A stretch of 61,763 nt of DNA from Gallionellaceae bacterium (lineage in GTDB: Bacteria; Pseudomonadota; Gammaproteobacteria; Burkholderiales; Gallionellaceae). Where the stretch lies: assembly GCA_003445795.1 (NCBI GenBank), contig DMCN01000066.1, positions 23,294 to 85,056 on the forward strand. Reading direction: 5' to 3'. Made by a program: the position numbers and the translations under genes. The notes under the pieces were generated by a model that saw only the letters and a list, made by a program, of their open reading frames with translations, had not been told where the DNA came from and did not search any database. Positions 40,371-48,844 of the stretch are shown one piece after another; position 1 is the first letter of the stretch; every line of letters begins with the position of its first letter.

Positions 40371-40410
40371 TTATCGCGCAAATTGCTTTGATTTATCGCG
40401 CGCCGCATCA
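40371..40410. promoter_or_regulatory. Prophage right end with putative transposase-binding sites
   Basis: TTATCGCGC occurs at 40371..40379 and 40393..40401, 22 bp apart, mirroring the 23-bp spacing of the left-end motif. Read inward from 40410, the end is TGATGCGGCGCGCGATAAAT, agreeing with the left end at 15 of 20 positions. The remaining 40300..40370 contains no gene. Confidence 0.7.
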
Positions 40411-40416
40411 GGGGGC
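40411..40416. repeat. Right copy of the 6-bp target-site duplication
   Basis: GGGGGC follows the CA terminus and equals 549..554. Joining the two flanks restores a continuous host sequence through the repeat-rich intergenic region before mutY. Confidence 0.85.
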
Positions 40417-40430
40417 GCCTTCTTTTGGTT

Positions 40431-40456
40431 ACTTTTCTTGGCAAGACAAGAAAAGT
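40431..40456. repeat. 10-bp palindrome in host intergenic repeat
   Basis: ACTTTTCTTG at 40431..40440 pairs with CAAGAAAAGT at 40447..40456, followed by a second stem GTCGGG/CCCGAC near 40467..40482. This composition is typical of a dispersed host repeat. Open frames across it are not credible genes. Confidence 0.75.
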
Positions 40457-40530
40457 GACTAGCTGTCGGGCTACCCCCGACGGTTTTGCTTTTGAATTTG
40501 AAGTAAAACAAACCAGCGGGCTTCGCCCAT

Positions 40531-40555
40531 CCTTCGACAGGCTCAGGACGAACGG
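40531..40555. repeat. REP-like repeat, host copy 1
   Basis: CCTTCGACAGGCTCAGGACG followed by AACGG; nearly identical to 40595..40619 and to the right arm of the prophage repeat at 23056..23080. It overlaps the end of mutY. Confidence 0.85.
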
Positions 40556-41646
40556 CCAGAGGAGTCCGCAGGTTGCACGCCGCTTCGCGGCGACCCTTCG
40601 ACAGGCTCAGGGCGAACGGTCTGGAGTTGGTTCAATAGCGTCCTCACCGGCGTCGGTATCGCCCCCCCCAACGCCTCCCCCACCTCCAACCAAACCCTCC
40701 CGGGCTCCGCAGCACGCAAAGGCTTGCGCGCCAACTCAACCTTCAACGGCGTGATATGCAATCTGAAATGCGTAAAGGTATGCGTGAACTCTTCCAACCT
40801 TTCACCGCCTCTCGCTTCCATCCCACTACGCAAGAACCAATCCCGCGCCGCATCCTCATCATCAAATTGTGGCGGACACCACAACCCACCCCAGATACCG
40901 CTGCCGGGCCGCTTCTCCAGCAGGATGTCGTTGCCGTGCGTGAGCAACAGAAAGACCGCCGACCGTTCCGGCACTGCCTTCTTCGGACGCGGCGTGGGAA
41001 GTTCGGCTGTGCGCTCGGTCTGCACGGCAACGCAATCCGCCTGCACCGGGCATGCTGCGCATCGGGGTCGGCTGCGCACGCAGACGGTTGCGCCCATGTC
41101 CATCAGGGCCTGGGTGTAGATGGCGACATCGCCTGGCGGCAGCAAGGCTTCAGCCTGCTGCCACAGTCTCTCCTCGACTTTTTTCTCACCCCCCCAACCT
41201 TCAATGCCGCAGTAACGGGCGAGCACGCGTTTGACGTTGCCATCGAGTATCGCGCGGTGTTCGTGATACGCCAGTGCGCAGACAGCGGCTGCGGTGGAGC
41301 GGCCGATGCCGGGGAGTTCAACGATGTCTTCGAATTTGCGCGGAAATACGCCGTTGAATCTTTCGGCGATGATGCGTGCTGCCTTGTGCAGGTTGCGGCC
41401 TCTGGCGTAGTAGCCGAGGCCGCTCCAGTGGGCGAGAACTTCGTCCTCGCTGGCGGCGGCGAGTGCGGCGATGTTGGGGAAGGAGGCGACGAAACGCCGG
41501 TAGTACGGAATAACGGTGGCGACCTGTGTCTGTTGCAGCATGATCTCGGACAGCCACACGCGATAGGCATCCTGCCCCTGCCAGGGCAGGTCATGGCGAC
41601 CGTGGCTGCGCTGCCAGGTGATGAGGCGCTGGGCAAAGAATGGCAT
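40543..41646 (-). CDS. mutY: A/G-specific adenine DNA glycosylase
   Basis: MutY removes adenine mispaired with 8-oxoguanine. The 367-aa protein has the catalytic Glu in WLSEIMLQQTQVATVIPYYR (E34), the helix-hairpin-helix ELPGIGRSTAAAVCALAYHE, a [4Fe-4S] site CVRSRPRCAACPVQADC (C-x6-C-x2-C-x5-C), and a C-terminal NUDIX-like domain with FLLLTHGNDILLEKRPGSGI. The last about 25 residues (TVRPEPVEGSPRSGVQ) come from the REP repeats and are not part of the enzyme. It follows the AsmA gene by 28 bp. Confidence 0.95.
   Translation of the reverse strand: MPFFAQRLITWQRSHGRHDLPWQGQDAYRVWLSEIMLQQTQVATVIPYYRRFVASFPNIAALAAASEDEVLAHWSGLGYYARGRNLHKAARIIAERFNGVFPRKFEDIVELPGIGRSTAAAVCALAYHEHRAILDGNVKRVLARYCGIEGWGGEKKVEERLWQQAEALLPPGDVAIYTQALMDMGATVCVRSRPRCAACPVQADCVAVQTERTAELPTPRPKKAVPERSAVFLLLTHGNDILLEKRPGSGIWGGLWCPPQFDDEDAARDWFLRSGMEARGGERLEEFTHTFTHFRLHITPLKVELARKPLRAAEPGRVWLEVGEALGGAIPTPVRTLLNQLQTVRPEPVEGSPRSGVQPADSSGRSS
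40595..40619. repeat. REP-like repeat, host copy 2, inside the mutY 3' end
   Basis: CCTTCGACAGGCTCAGGGCG followed by AACGG, same direction as copy 1. Read on the minus strand it encodes the RPEPVEG-type peptide near the MutY C-terminus. Confidence 0.85.
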
Positions 41647-41674
41647 GAGCGGTCTCAGATACGTCGCGAACCGC

Positions 41675-43924
41675 TCACTTGAACAAGCCCTTCAGCCCCT
41701 TTTTCAGCTCTTCGCGCGCTTTGGTCTTGGCGTCTTCTTTCAGTTGATCTTTTTTCTCGTCGAACTTTTGCTTCGTCACGTCCTTCAACAGGGCGGCGTA
41801 GTCGACCTTGAACCTGAGGTCGTCGAAGGCACCGCTGACGTTGACCGGCAGGGTCGCCGTCTTGCCCTGCGCGGTTTTGGCGAAGATGGCCTTGGCGTTG
41901 TAGTTCATATTGTCGCGGCCGATGTCGATGTCGCCGTTGCCGGCAATGCGCAGCACGGTGGACTTCACAGCGAGGTCGTCGTTGTGGGCGATGCCGTTCC
42001 TGATCTTGAAGCTGGCCTTGAACTCGCTGAAGGCGGTCTTTTCGTTCTTGTCGACGCCGAGTGTCTGCGTGGTGGTCTCTTTGCTCAGGTTCTGTATACC
42101 CTGCACCAGCTTGCCCAGATCGATTCCCTTGACAGCGCCGTTGGCCAGATCGACTGTCGCTTTGCCGTTGAGCGCTTTTTTCAGCGCGCCCACGGTGTTG
42201 CCCTTGCTGGTGAGATCGAGCGCGATATTGCCCTTCCCTTCGACCAGTTCCAGATCGGCGGCGTCCTTCAACAGTGGGGCGATGTCGATGCCGCTCAGTT
42301 TCGCGTTTGCGGCGAAGCCATTGGTCGCGGCGTTGATGCTGACCTTGCTGTCTATGTTGCCCTGATACATCCTGGCCGAAAGCGGCGCGACGTTGACGAT
42401 GCCGTTCTTCGCTTTCACATCCACGCGCAGTTGCGCGACCTTGATGTTGGCCGCCTTGAGTGAGCCGATGCGCACGCTGCCTTCCAGGTTCAGTGTCTTC
42501 AATGCCGATAGATCGAACGGTTGTTCGGGTTCCGCCTTCTTGTCCTTGCCCTTCTCCTTGGCTTCCGCCGTCTTCTTCGGCATGTAGGGGTCGGCATCGA
42601 ACTGATCGATCTCGAGGTCGTAGCGGATCACCGGCACGTTGAAGTTCTTCAGCGCGAACTTGGCCTTGATCTGGCTCTGCAGCAAGCCGCCCGCCAGCTT
42701 GGCCTCGATATTCTGCCTGCCGAAGTCGGCCTGCACTTCGCCTTTCAGTTCGCTGTCTATGCTCTTGCCCGGCAGTTTCTCGCCGGTGGCGTTGAGCGCC
42801 AGCCTGAGGTCGGACAGGTTGAACTGCTGCGCTTCGATGCTGCCGGTAACGGGAGAGGAGAACTTCAATTTGAAGGCCTGCTCGGGCTGTTTCAGATCGA
42901 TATCCAGCGACAGCGAGCTGACCTTGAAGGTACGCGCAGTGCCCTCGACATCGGGCAGCAACAGCGCAGCGACGACATTGCCCGCCGCGCCGTCCAGTTT
43001 GCCGCTGACCGCGATGCGGGCGCCGCTGAACTTGTCTTGGGTCAGAGACAGGGCGGGTGCATCCAGCCTGGCTTCGAAGCGGTCTTTTCCTTTCACTCCG
43101 CTGGCCGTAAGCGCGAAATTGTTCAGCGCGAATTCCTGGGTGGCCGGCTGCGCACTGGCATCGCCGCCCGCCTTCACGGCGAAATTGGTGATGTCGAGCG
43201 CCGCCCCATTGGCTTGCAGGTCAAGGGCTTGTGCCCGGTACAGACCCTTCTCCAGATCGAAGGTCAAAGTGGTTTTGATCTGCGCTGCGATATCCAGTTT
43301 GGGTTTGTTGGACGTGATGTGCGCGGCGAAATCGATGTTGGTCGGCACACCGTTGGCGATGCGTCCGGATTTGAGACTCAGATCCTTCACGCTGTAGCGT
43401 GCGCCCGATGTCTCGTCGCTGTAGCTCAGCGAGGTCTTGTCGATCTGTACCGCGGCGATGTCGAACACCATCGGCACGCTTGGCCCGGCTGCGGGCGCGA
43501 CATCCGGCGCGGCGGGGACCGCTTCTTTGCCCATCAGGTCGTCGAGGTTGGTCTTGCCGTTCCGGTATCTGATGAATTGCGCCTTGACGCCGCTGACCGC
43601 GATCTCGTCCACCACGAGCCGCTTGGTGAGCAGGGGCAGCAGTTTGAGCGAGACGCTGGCGCTGTCGACCGCGACGAATTCCTGCTCGCTCTGGAATTCG
43701 GACAGCGAGACGCCGCCTAGACTGACGCCGATGCTGGGGAAGAAATGCAGCTTAATCTCGCCATCCAGCCTGAGGGTGCGCTGCTTGCTGTCCTTGACCG
43801 CTTGGATGATCTGCGGCTTGTAGCTGTTGGGATCGAAGGTCAGCGCGATGAAGGCGACCGCTGCAGCGACCAATGCCACAATGCCGCCGAGCGCCCACAG
43901 GCTGTACTTGAGATACTTGTTCAT
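41675..43924 (-). CDS. AsmA family protein (749 aa)
   Basis: An N-terminal membrane anchor (LKYSLWALGGIVALVAAAVA) and a long repetitive beta-rich body, including PNSYKPQIIQAVKDSKQRTL near the start and LVEGKGNIALDLTSKGNTVG near residue 580, place it in the AsmA family. AsmA-like proteins act in the periplasm and take part in lipid transport to, or assembly of, the outer membrane. The C-terminus has a Lys-rich helix. It is probably co-transcribed with mutY. Confidence 0.88.
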   Translation of the reverse strand: MNKYLKYSLWALGGIVALVAAAVAFIALTFDPNSYKPQIIQAVKDSKQRTLRLDGEIKLHFFPSIGVSLGGVSLSEFQSEQEFVAVDSASVSLKLLPLLTKRLVVDEIAVSGVKAQFIRYRNGKTNLDDLMGKEAVPAAPDVAPAAGPSVPMVFDIAAVQIDKTSLSYSDETSGARYSVKDLSLKSGRIANGVPTNIDFAAHITSNKPKLDIAAQIKTTLTFDLEKGLYRAQALDLQANGAALDITNFAVKAGGDASAQPATQEFALNNFALTASGVKGKDRFEARLDAPALSLTQDKFSGARIAVSGKLDGAAGNVVAALLLPDVEGTARTFKVSSLSLDIDLKQPEQAFKLKFSSPVTGSIEAQQFNLSDLRLALNATGEKLPGKSIDSELKGEVQADFGRQNIEAKLAGGLLQSQIKAKFALKNFNVPVIRYDLEIDQFDADPYMPKKTAEAKEKGKDKKAEPEQPFDLSALKTLNLEGSVRIGSLKAANIKVAQLRVDVKAKNGIVNVAPLSARMYQGNIDSKVSINAATNGFAANAKLSGIDIAPLLKDAADLELVEGKGNIALDLTSKGNTVGALKKALNGKATVDLANGAVKGIDLGKLVQGIQNLSKETTTQTLGVDKNEKTAFSEFKASFKIRNGIAHNDDLAVKSTVLRIAGNGDIDIGRDNMNYNAKAIFAKTAQGKTATLPVNVSGAFDDLRFKVDYAALLKDVTKQKFDEKKDQLKEDAKTKAREELKKGLKGLFK

Positions 43925-43974
43925 ATCACCACCCAGCGAGAAACGATGGGTGGATTATAAACCATTGAAAACCC

Positions 43975-45222
43975 TCAATCCGGCAGCGCGACCTTGTTGT
44001 CGGTGCTGAACTGGTAGTCCTTGAAGATGTGTTCCGCGCTCAGGATCTGATATTTCCCATCCTCCGCCTTGCGCGTTGTGTCCTTGAGACGGTAAGTGAG
44101 CTGGCCGCAGGTCCAGCATTTGAAGTTACGCATGTGCGTGCACAGGCAGGTCTTGTCGAACACCGCGATCTTCTTCTCGCCCGGATGCAGCGCAACTTCG
44201 CGGTTGTAGGAGTCGATGTAATCGCAATGGCCGTTAGCATCGAGCAGGTAGCCGTAGGATTCGCAGCCGGGACGGATGCCGGAACCGATGGACGGGCTGT
44301 TCTTCAACATGCGCATCGGGTAGCCGGTGGGCGAGGTGGTGTTCACTTCGATGTCGTTCTCGCTGGCCTTGAAGTATTCCTGCTGCACTTCGGCGGGCAG
44401 ACCGCATTCCTCGGCGACGGTGAAACGCGTCGCCACCTGCACGGCGGCGGCGCCCTCTTCCAGGAACGCGGTGGCGTCGCTGCCGGTAAAGATACCGCCG
44501 GCCGGGATCACCGGGATGTCGAGCTTCTCATCACGCAGGTACTGGTGGATCTCATTCGTGATCGTACGCAGATCGTACTTCATCCAGTCGTCAAGACCGA
44601 AGCCGAGGTGGCCGCCGGCCAGCGGGCCTTCGACCACGATGTAGTCGGGCAGACGGTTGGTGCGCGCGTTCTTGCGCAGGAACAGCTGCAACGCGCGCAG
44701 CGAGGAGACGATGATGCCGAGCTTCACGTCGCGGAAACGCGGATGATCCTCGATCAGGCCGAACGAGCCCAGATGCAGACCGGCCGCCAGCGTGATGCCG
44801 TCGATGCCCGCCGACATGGCTTCCCACAGGCGCACCTTGAGTGTCTCCTTGGGCGCGTTCATGGTCAGCTTTTCCATGCAGTTGATGAAGATCGCACCGG
44901 AGCCGCGTTTGGCTTCCATGGTCTTGCTCACGTGCAGGCGGGTGGATTCGGCGATATGACCAAGGTCGAACTTGACCTCGGACTTGTTGGAATTGTCGAT
45001 GTTGTACTTGAACTGCTGCAGCTTGGTCTTGACGAAGTCGGTGTCGTAGCGGCGGTCCGTTACGGTAGGCAGCATGGCATCGGAGATATGACCGACACCG
45101 CCCAGACGCGCCGCTTCCAGCGCGAGTTCCGCCGTGGAGATGTCCACGCCCATGCCCCCGATCATGATCGGGACCAGCTCTTGTTTGCCGAACTTCAGGC
45201 GGAAGTCATCTACACGTTTCAT
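43975..45222 (-). CDS. Nitronate monooxygenase-like flavoprotein with C-terminal Cys cluster (415 aa)
   Basis: The TIM-barrel flavoprotein family is recognised by PIMIGGMGVDISTAELALEA, VVEGPLAGGHLGFGLDDW, then IPVIPAGGIFTGSDATAFLE and GAAAVQVATRFTVAEECGLP. The family includes nitronate monooxygenases and enoyl-ACP reductases, so the substrate is not certain. The C-terminus carries CLCTHMRNFKCWTCGQ, an extra cysteine cluster that suggests metal or iron-sulfur binding. It starts 42 bp after hemN. Confidence 0.82.
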   Translation of the reverse strand: MKRVDDFRLKFGKQELVPIMIGGMGVDISTAELALEAARLGGVGHISDAMLPTVTDRRYDTDFVKTKLQQFKYNIDNSNKSEVKFDLGHIAESTRLHVSKTMEAKRGSGAIFINCMEKLTMNAPKETLKVRLWEAMSAGIDGITLAAGLHLGSFGLIEDHPRFRDVKLGIIVSSLRALQLFLRKNARTNRLPDYIVVEGPLAGGHLGFGLDDWMKYDLRTITNEIHQYLRDEKLDIPVIPAGGIFTGSDATAFLEEGAAAVQVATRFTVAEECGLPAEVQQEYFKASENDIEVNTTSPTGYPMRMLKNSPSIGSGIRPGCESYGYLLDANGHCDYIDSYNREVALHPGEKKIAVFDKTCLCTHMRNFKCWTCGQLTYRLKDTTRKAEDGKYQILSAEHIFKDYQFSTDNKVALPD

Positions 45223-45264
45223 TGTTTCTCTCGCTCCGGATGCTTGTTGTTCTGTCTCCAGGTT

Positions 45265-46668
45265 CTAGATGACCTTGGAGTAATGCGCACGCTCCTGCTT
45301 TTCGCGCAGGTATTTGTCGAAGACCATGCAGATGTTGCGGATGAGCATGCGGCCCTTGGGTGTGACGTTGAGCCATTTCGGCGACATCACCAGCAACCCC
45401 TCCTTTTCGTAGTCGGCCAGCTCTTTGAGCTCGGCGGCGAAGTACTGATCGAAATCGATCTGCCAGGCGGTATTGAAGGACTCTTTGGAAATCTCGAAAT
45501 GGCACATCAGCGCCTGGATGATGGCACGGCGTATCTCGTCGTCACGATTCAGTTCCATGCCGCGCATGATGGGCAGGACATCCTTGTCCAGCGCGTCGTA
45601 ATACGGTTCCAACTCGCGGAAGTTCTGGCTGTAGGTCGGGCCGACCTTGCCGATGGAGCTGACGCCGACGGCGATGAGGTCGCAATCGGAGTGGGTGGAG
45701 TAGCCCTGGAAGTTGCGGTGCAGGCGGCCTTCGCGCTGCGCCACGGCCAGCTCGTCGTCCGGCTTGGCAAAGTGGTCCATGCCGATGTACACATAGCCCG
45801 CATCGGTGAGCGTATTTACCGCCAGCTTGAGGATATCGAGCTTGGTTTGCGCTGCCGGCAGGTCTTCGTCATGGATGCGGCGCTGCGGCTTGAACAGCTT
45901 GGGCATGTGCGCGTAGTTGTAGATGGAGAGGCGATCGGGATTCACCGCGATGACCTTGTCCAGCGTAGTCTTGAAGCCTGCGATGGTCTGCTTGGGCAGG
46001 CCGTAGATGAGGTCGATGCTCACCGACTGGAAGCCGTTGGCGCGCGCAGCCTTGATGACCTGCAGCGTCTCTTCCTCGCTCTGGATGCGGTTGACCGCCT
46101 TTTGCACTTCGGGGTCGAAGTCCTGCACGCCGATGCTGATGCGGTTGAAGCCCATGCCGCCGAGCAGGGCGACGGTGGCGTCGCTGACCTTGCGCGGGTC
46201 GATCTCGATGGAATATTCACCATCCTTCACCAGCTCGAAGTTCTTGCGGATGGCATCCATCACGGTGCGCAGCTCGGCATCACTCAGGAAGGTCGGAGTG
46301 CCGCCGCCGAAGTGCAGTTGCTCGACGCGGCGATCCTTGCCCAGCAGAGCGGCCTGCATCCCGATCTCTTTGGTCAGGTACTGGACGTACTGGTCGGCTT
46401 TGCTGAAATCCTTGGTGACGACCTTGTTGCAGGCGCAATAAAAGCAGAGGGTGTTGCAGAACGGGATGTGGACGTACAGCGAGAGGGCGCGGGAGCTGCC
46501 GACGGTCTCGCGCTTGCGCACCCACTGGATGTAAGTTTCGGCATTGAACGCCTCGGCGAAACGGTCCGCCGTGGGGTAGGAAGTGTAGCGCGGGCCGTTC
46601 TTGTCCAGACGGCGGATCAGGTCCAGATCGACCTCGAGCTGAGAGCTTATTTCTCTAATGGCTGACAT
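45265..46668 (-). CDS. hemN: Oxygen-independent coproporphyrinogen III oxidase
   Basis: HemN is a radical-SAM enzyme of haem synthesis under low oxygen. The 467-aa length is normal; the cluster motif is C71-x3-C75-x2-C78 with C80 (YVHIPFCNTLCFYCACNKVV), and GGGTPTFLSDAELRTVMDAI follows. An FNR-like box 58 bp before the start suggests induction under low oxygen. It is divergent from the fnr-type gene. Confidence 0.95.
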   Translation of the reverse strand: MSAIREISSQLEVDLDLIRRLDKNGPRYTSYPTADRFAEAFNAETYIQWVRKRETVGSSRALSLYVHIPFCNTLCFYCACNKVVTKDFSKADQYVQYLTKEIGMQAALLGKDRRVEQLHFGGGTPTFLSDAELRTVMDAIRKNFELVKDGEYSIEIDPRKVSDATVALLGGMGFNRISIGVQDFDPEVQKAVNRIQSEEETLQVIKAARANGFQSVSIDLIYGLPKQTIAGFKTTLDKVIAVNPDRLSIYNYAHMPKLFKPQRRIHDEDLPAAQTKLDILKLAVNTLTDAGYVYIGMDHFAKPDDELAVAQREGRLHRNFQGYSTHSDCDLIAVGVSSIGKVGPTYSQNFRELEPYYDALDKDVLPIMRGMELNRDDEIRRAIIQALMCHFEISKESFNTAWQIDFDQYFAAELKELADYEKEGLLVMSPKWLNVTPKGRMLIRNICMVFDKYLREKQERAHYSKVI

Positions 46669-46725
46669 GGTAAAGCTTGAATCTCATCGGTTTCTTGGAA
46701 AGTCGCAGGATACCGCAAAATGGGT

Positions 46726-46739
46726 TTGATATAGGTCAA
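46726..46739. promoter_or_regulatory. FNR-like box between hemN and the fnr-type gene
   Basis: TTGAT-ATAG-GTCAA differs from the FNR consensus TTGAT-N4-ATCAA at one base. It lies in the 124-bp divergent intergenic region and could serve hemN, fnr autoregulation, or both. I could not place a convincing -10 at the class II distance on either side. Confidence 0.72.
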
Positions 46740-46792
46740 ATTCCATGTCATATTCCGGCCCCCTTGACGTGCAATAACCTCATAGATCACAA

Positions 46793-47512
46793 GTGCAATC
46801 GACCTCTCATTCCTGCCCGCGCACCGCCTGCTCCGGCTGCTCCCTGCGCAAATTGTGCCTACCCGTTGATCTGAGCGACGAGGACACGGGGCGTCTGGAC
46901 GCACTGACCAGCCTCAAGCGTCCGGTACAGCGCGGTGACTACCTGTTCCGGCGCGGCGAAGATTTCCGCTCCCTGTTCGCCATCCGCACCGGCTTCTTCA
47001 AGACCCAGGTGCTGCACAAGGACGGGCGCGAGCAGGTGACCGGTTTCCAGATGTCGGGCGAGATCATCGGCCTGGATGCGATCAGTTCGGACGTGCACGC
47101 CTGCGATGCGGTCGCACTGGAGGACGGCGAGATCTGCGAGATCCCCTTTGATCGCCTGGAAGCACTGAGCCGCGAGGTGCCGGGACTACAGCGCCACCTG
47201 CACAAGCTGATGAGCCGCGAGATCGTGCGCGACCACAACATCATGATGCTGCTCGGCTCGATGCGTGCGGAAGAACGCTTGGCCGCCTTTCTGCTCAACC
47301 TGTCGCAGCGTTTCGGCGCGCGCGGCCATTCACCCACCGCGCTCTACCTGCGCATGACCCGGCAGGAGATCGGCAACTATCTCGGACTGAAACTGGAGAC
47401 GGTCAGCCGCACCCTTTCCCAGTTCCAGGAACATGGTTTACTCAACGTGCGTCTGCGCGAGGTGGAGATCATGGACATGCTGCGGCTGCGCAGCTTCGTC
47501 GGCGGCACCTGA
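46793..47512 (+). CDS. fnr: FNR-type oxygen-sensing transcription regulator
   Basis: The 239-aa CRP-family protein has the cluster cysteines C13-x2-C16-x5-C22 and C104, the same spacing as in FNR (C-x2-C-x5-C plus one distal Cys). Its recognition helix is ETVSRTLSQFQ, with the E-SR residues that read TTGAT. It would be active when oxygen is low. The start is GTG at 46793 with a weak ribosome site; no upstream in-frame ATG was found. Confidence 0.9.
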   Translation: MQSTSHSCPRTACSGCSLRKLCLPVDLSDEDTGRLDALTSLKRPVQRGDYLFRRGEDFRSLFAIRTGFFKTQVLHKDGREQVTGFQMSGEIIGLDAISSDVHACDAVALEDGEICEIPFDRLEALSREVPGLQRHLHKLMSREIVRDHNIMMLLGSMRAEERLAAFLLNLSQRFGARGHSPTALYLRMTRQEIGNYLGLKLETVSRTLSQFQEHGLLNVRLREVEIMDMLRLRSFVGGT

Positions 47513-47613
47513 CACGCCCGAATGCGTCGATTCGCAGCATCCCAAGGCTCTGGAGAAACTGGTATCCTATTGCGGATAACAAGCTTCTATAACGAGGATC
47601 GAGGGAGACCAGC

Positions 47614-48135
47614 ATGCATGAGCGTTTTGAGATATCAAAGGAAGAGAGTTTCCGCGCCAAATGGCCGCACGAGATATTCCTGATCAACCTGGTCTTCAAC
47701 CATATCCTGGTGTTCGCTTCCACCTTCGGCGTGTTCAGCACCTTTCCGCTGATGGTGCTGATCGTGCCGATCACTTCCTTCGCCATCACCGGCTACATCC
47801 TGATCAAAGCCAGACAGATTGCCAAGGGCAACGAGACCTGGTTCGTCAAATCGCACTGGGCAATTGCCGACAAACGCAACAAACACTTCATGTGGCTGCT
47901 GGTCATCACCTGCATCATCGTCGGCGGCGGGTTGCTTATCTCCAAGTTGATGGGCTGGTCCAAAATCGCCACCATCGCGCTGATCGGCGGGTTCGGCCTG
48001 CTACCGTTCATGGTGTCGTTGCTGGTCCTGATCGTGCTGGGCAACGATTCGATGTATCAGGCGCGCCATGGCAAACTGCCCAAGCGTTTTGTCGAGCAAA
48101 ATCCGGATTCCTCAAATCCAAACACTTCCACTTAA
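47614..48135 (+). CDS. Multi-pass membrane protein (173 aa), unknown
   Basis: Four hydrophobic segments (about residues 21-45, 46-66, 90-112 and 118-145) are flanked by basic loops, for example LINLVFNHILVFASTFGVFS and MWLLVITCIIVGGGLLISK. I do not recognise the family. Setting next to fnr and cbb3 genes suggests, but does not prove, a link with respiration. GAGGGAGA precedes the ATG. Confidence 0.75.
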   Translation: MHERFEISKEESFRAKWPHEIFLINLVFNHILVFASTFGVFSTFPLMVLIVPITSFAITGYILIKARQIAKGNETWFVKSHWAIADKRNKHFMWLLVITCIIVGGGLLISKLMGWSKIATIALIGGFGLLPFMVSLLVLIVLGNDSMYQARHGKLPKRFVEQNPDSSNPNTST

Positions 48136-48153
48136 CCAACCTTCTGTTCAATC

Positions 48154-48828
48154 ATGTCAACTGAAAGCAAGATCTATTGGGGCGTCGGCATCGTGTCGGT
48201 GCTGCTGCTCGTCGGCACCTACTTCCTCCCGGGCAAACCCAGCCGTGCTGACGATGTGCCATGGCATATCGAACACCCCGCACCCGATTCCGTGCGCGTC
48301 TTCGGACTGACGCTGGGCGAGGCGACAGCCGGCGAGGCCGAGGAGCGTTTCAGGGAGGAAGGCAAACCCAGTATGTTCAAGAGTCCCGATGGGACGCTGG
48401 TCGCCGAGATGTTCTTCGAACAGGTCGATATGGCCGGTCTGCGCTCCAAGGTCGTGGTGACCATCGCCGTACCCGAGACCGAATTGAAGGAGATGTACGA
48501 ACGCGGCTTGCGCATGGCCGCAACCGGAAGCGGCAAGAAGATCACGATGACCACGGACGATGTGGCCAGACTGCGCATTTCACCGATCAGCAGCCTGACC
48601 TATATGCCCGGGGTGCGGGTGGAAGAGGCGATGTTCCTAAAACGTTTCGGCGAGCCGGCCATGCGCATCCAGGAGAAAAAGAACAGCGCGGTACACTGGC
48701 TGTATCCGCAGAACGGTCTGGACATCACGCTGGGCGGCGGCGAGAAGCCGTTATTGCAGTACGTACCGCCCAAGGATTTCGATCGCTTGCTGGCCCCGCT
48801 GAAAGCGGAAGGCGAAGCACTGAAGTAA
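48154..48828 (+). CDS. Membrane-anchored hypothetical protein (224 aa)
   Basis: A single N-terminal anchor (IYWGVGIVSVLLLVGTYFLP) precedes a periplasmic domain with LGEATAGEAEERFREEGKPS and LTYMPGVRVEEAMFLKRFGE. There are no cysteines in the soluble part. Its stop lies 16 bp from the end of ccoS, which is convergent. Function unknown. Confidence 0.75.
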   Translation: MSTESKIYWGVGIVSVLLLVGTYFLPGKPSRADDVPWHIEHPAPDSVRVFGLTLGEATAGEAEERFREEGKPSMFKSPDGTLVAEMFFEQVDMAGLRSKVVVTIAVPETELKEMYERGLRMAATGSGKKITMTTDDVARLRISPISSLTYMPGVRVEEAMFLKRFGEPAMRIQEKKNSAVHWLYPQNGLDITLGGGEKPLLQYVPPKDFDRLLAPLKAEGEALK

Positions 48829-48844
48829 CGCGACTCGCGGACGC

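Larger units (their letters stand above)
555..40410. mobile_element. Complete Mu-like transposable prophage, 39,856 bp
   Basis: The element starts with TG at 555 and ends with CA at 40410, flanked by GGGGGC direct repeats. Reading inward, the first 20 bases of each end match at 15 positions. It encodes a repressor, DDE transposase, MuB-like ATPase, GemA, Mor, Mu-type head proteins (gp27, gp28, gp29, MuF, gpG, protease/scaffold, gpT), a lambda-type tail (tape measure, M, L, K, I, J), endolysin, holin candidate and spanins. No essential gene is visibly broken, so it may be inducible. The immunity and early region is central and late genes run outward in both directions, unlike Mu, whose repressor lies at one end. 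Confidence 0.93.

Noticed and set aside
40425..40754. 109-codon open frame after the prophage
   Set aside because: It is composed of dispersed repeats and the antisense of the mutY end.
44029..46665. 878-codon open frame on the plus strand opposite hemN and the flavoprotein gene
   Set aside because: It is the antisense of two well-recognised genes in GC-rich DNA, with His/Val-rich nonsense composition and no ribosome site.
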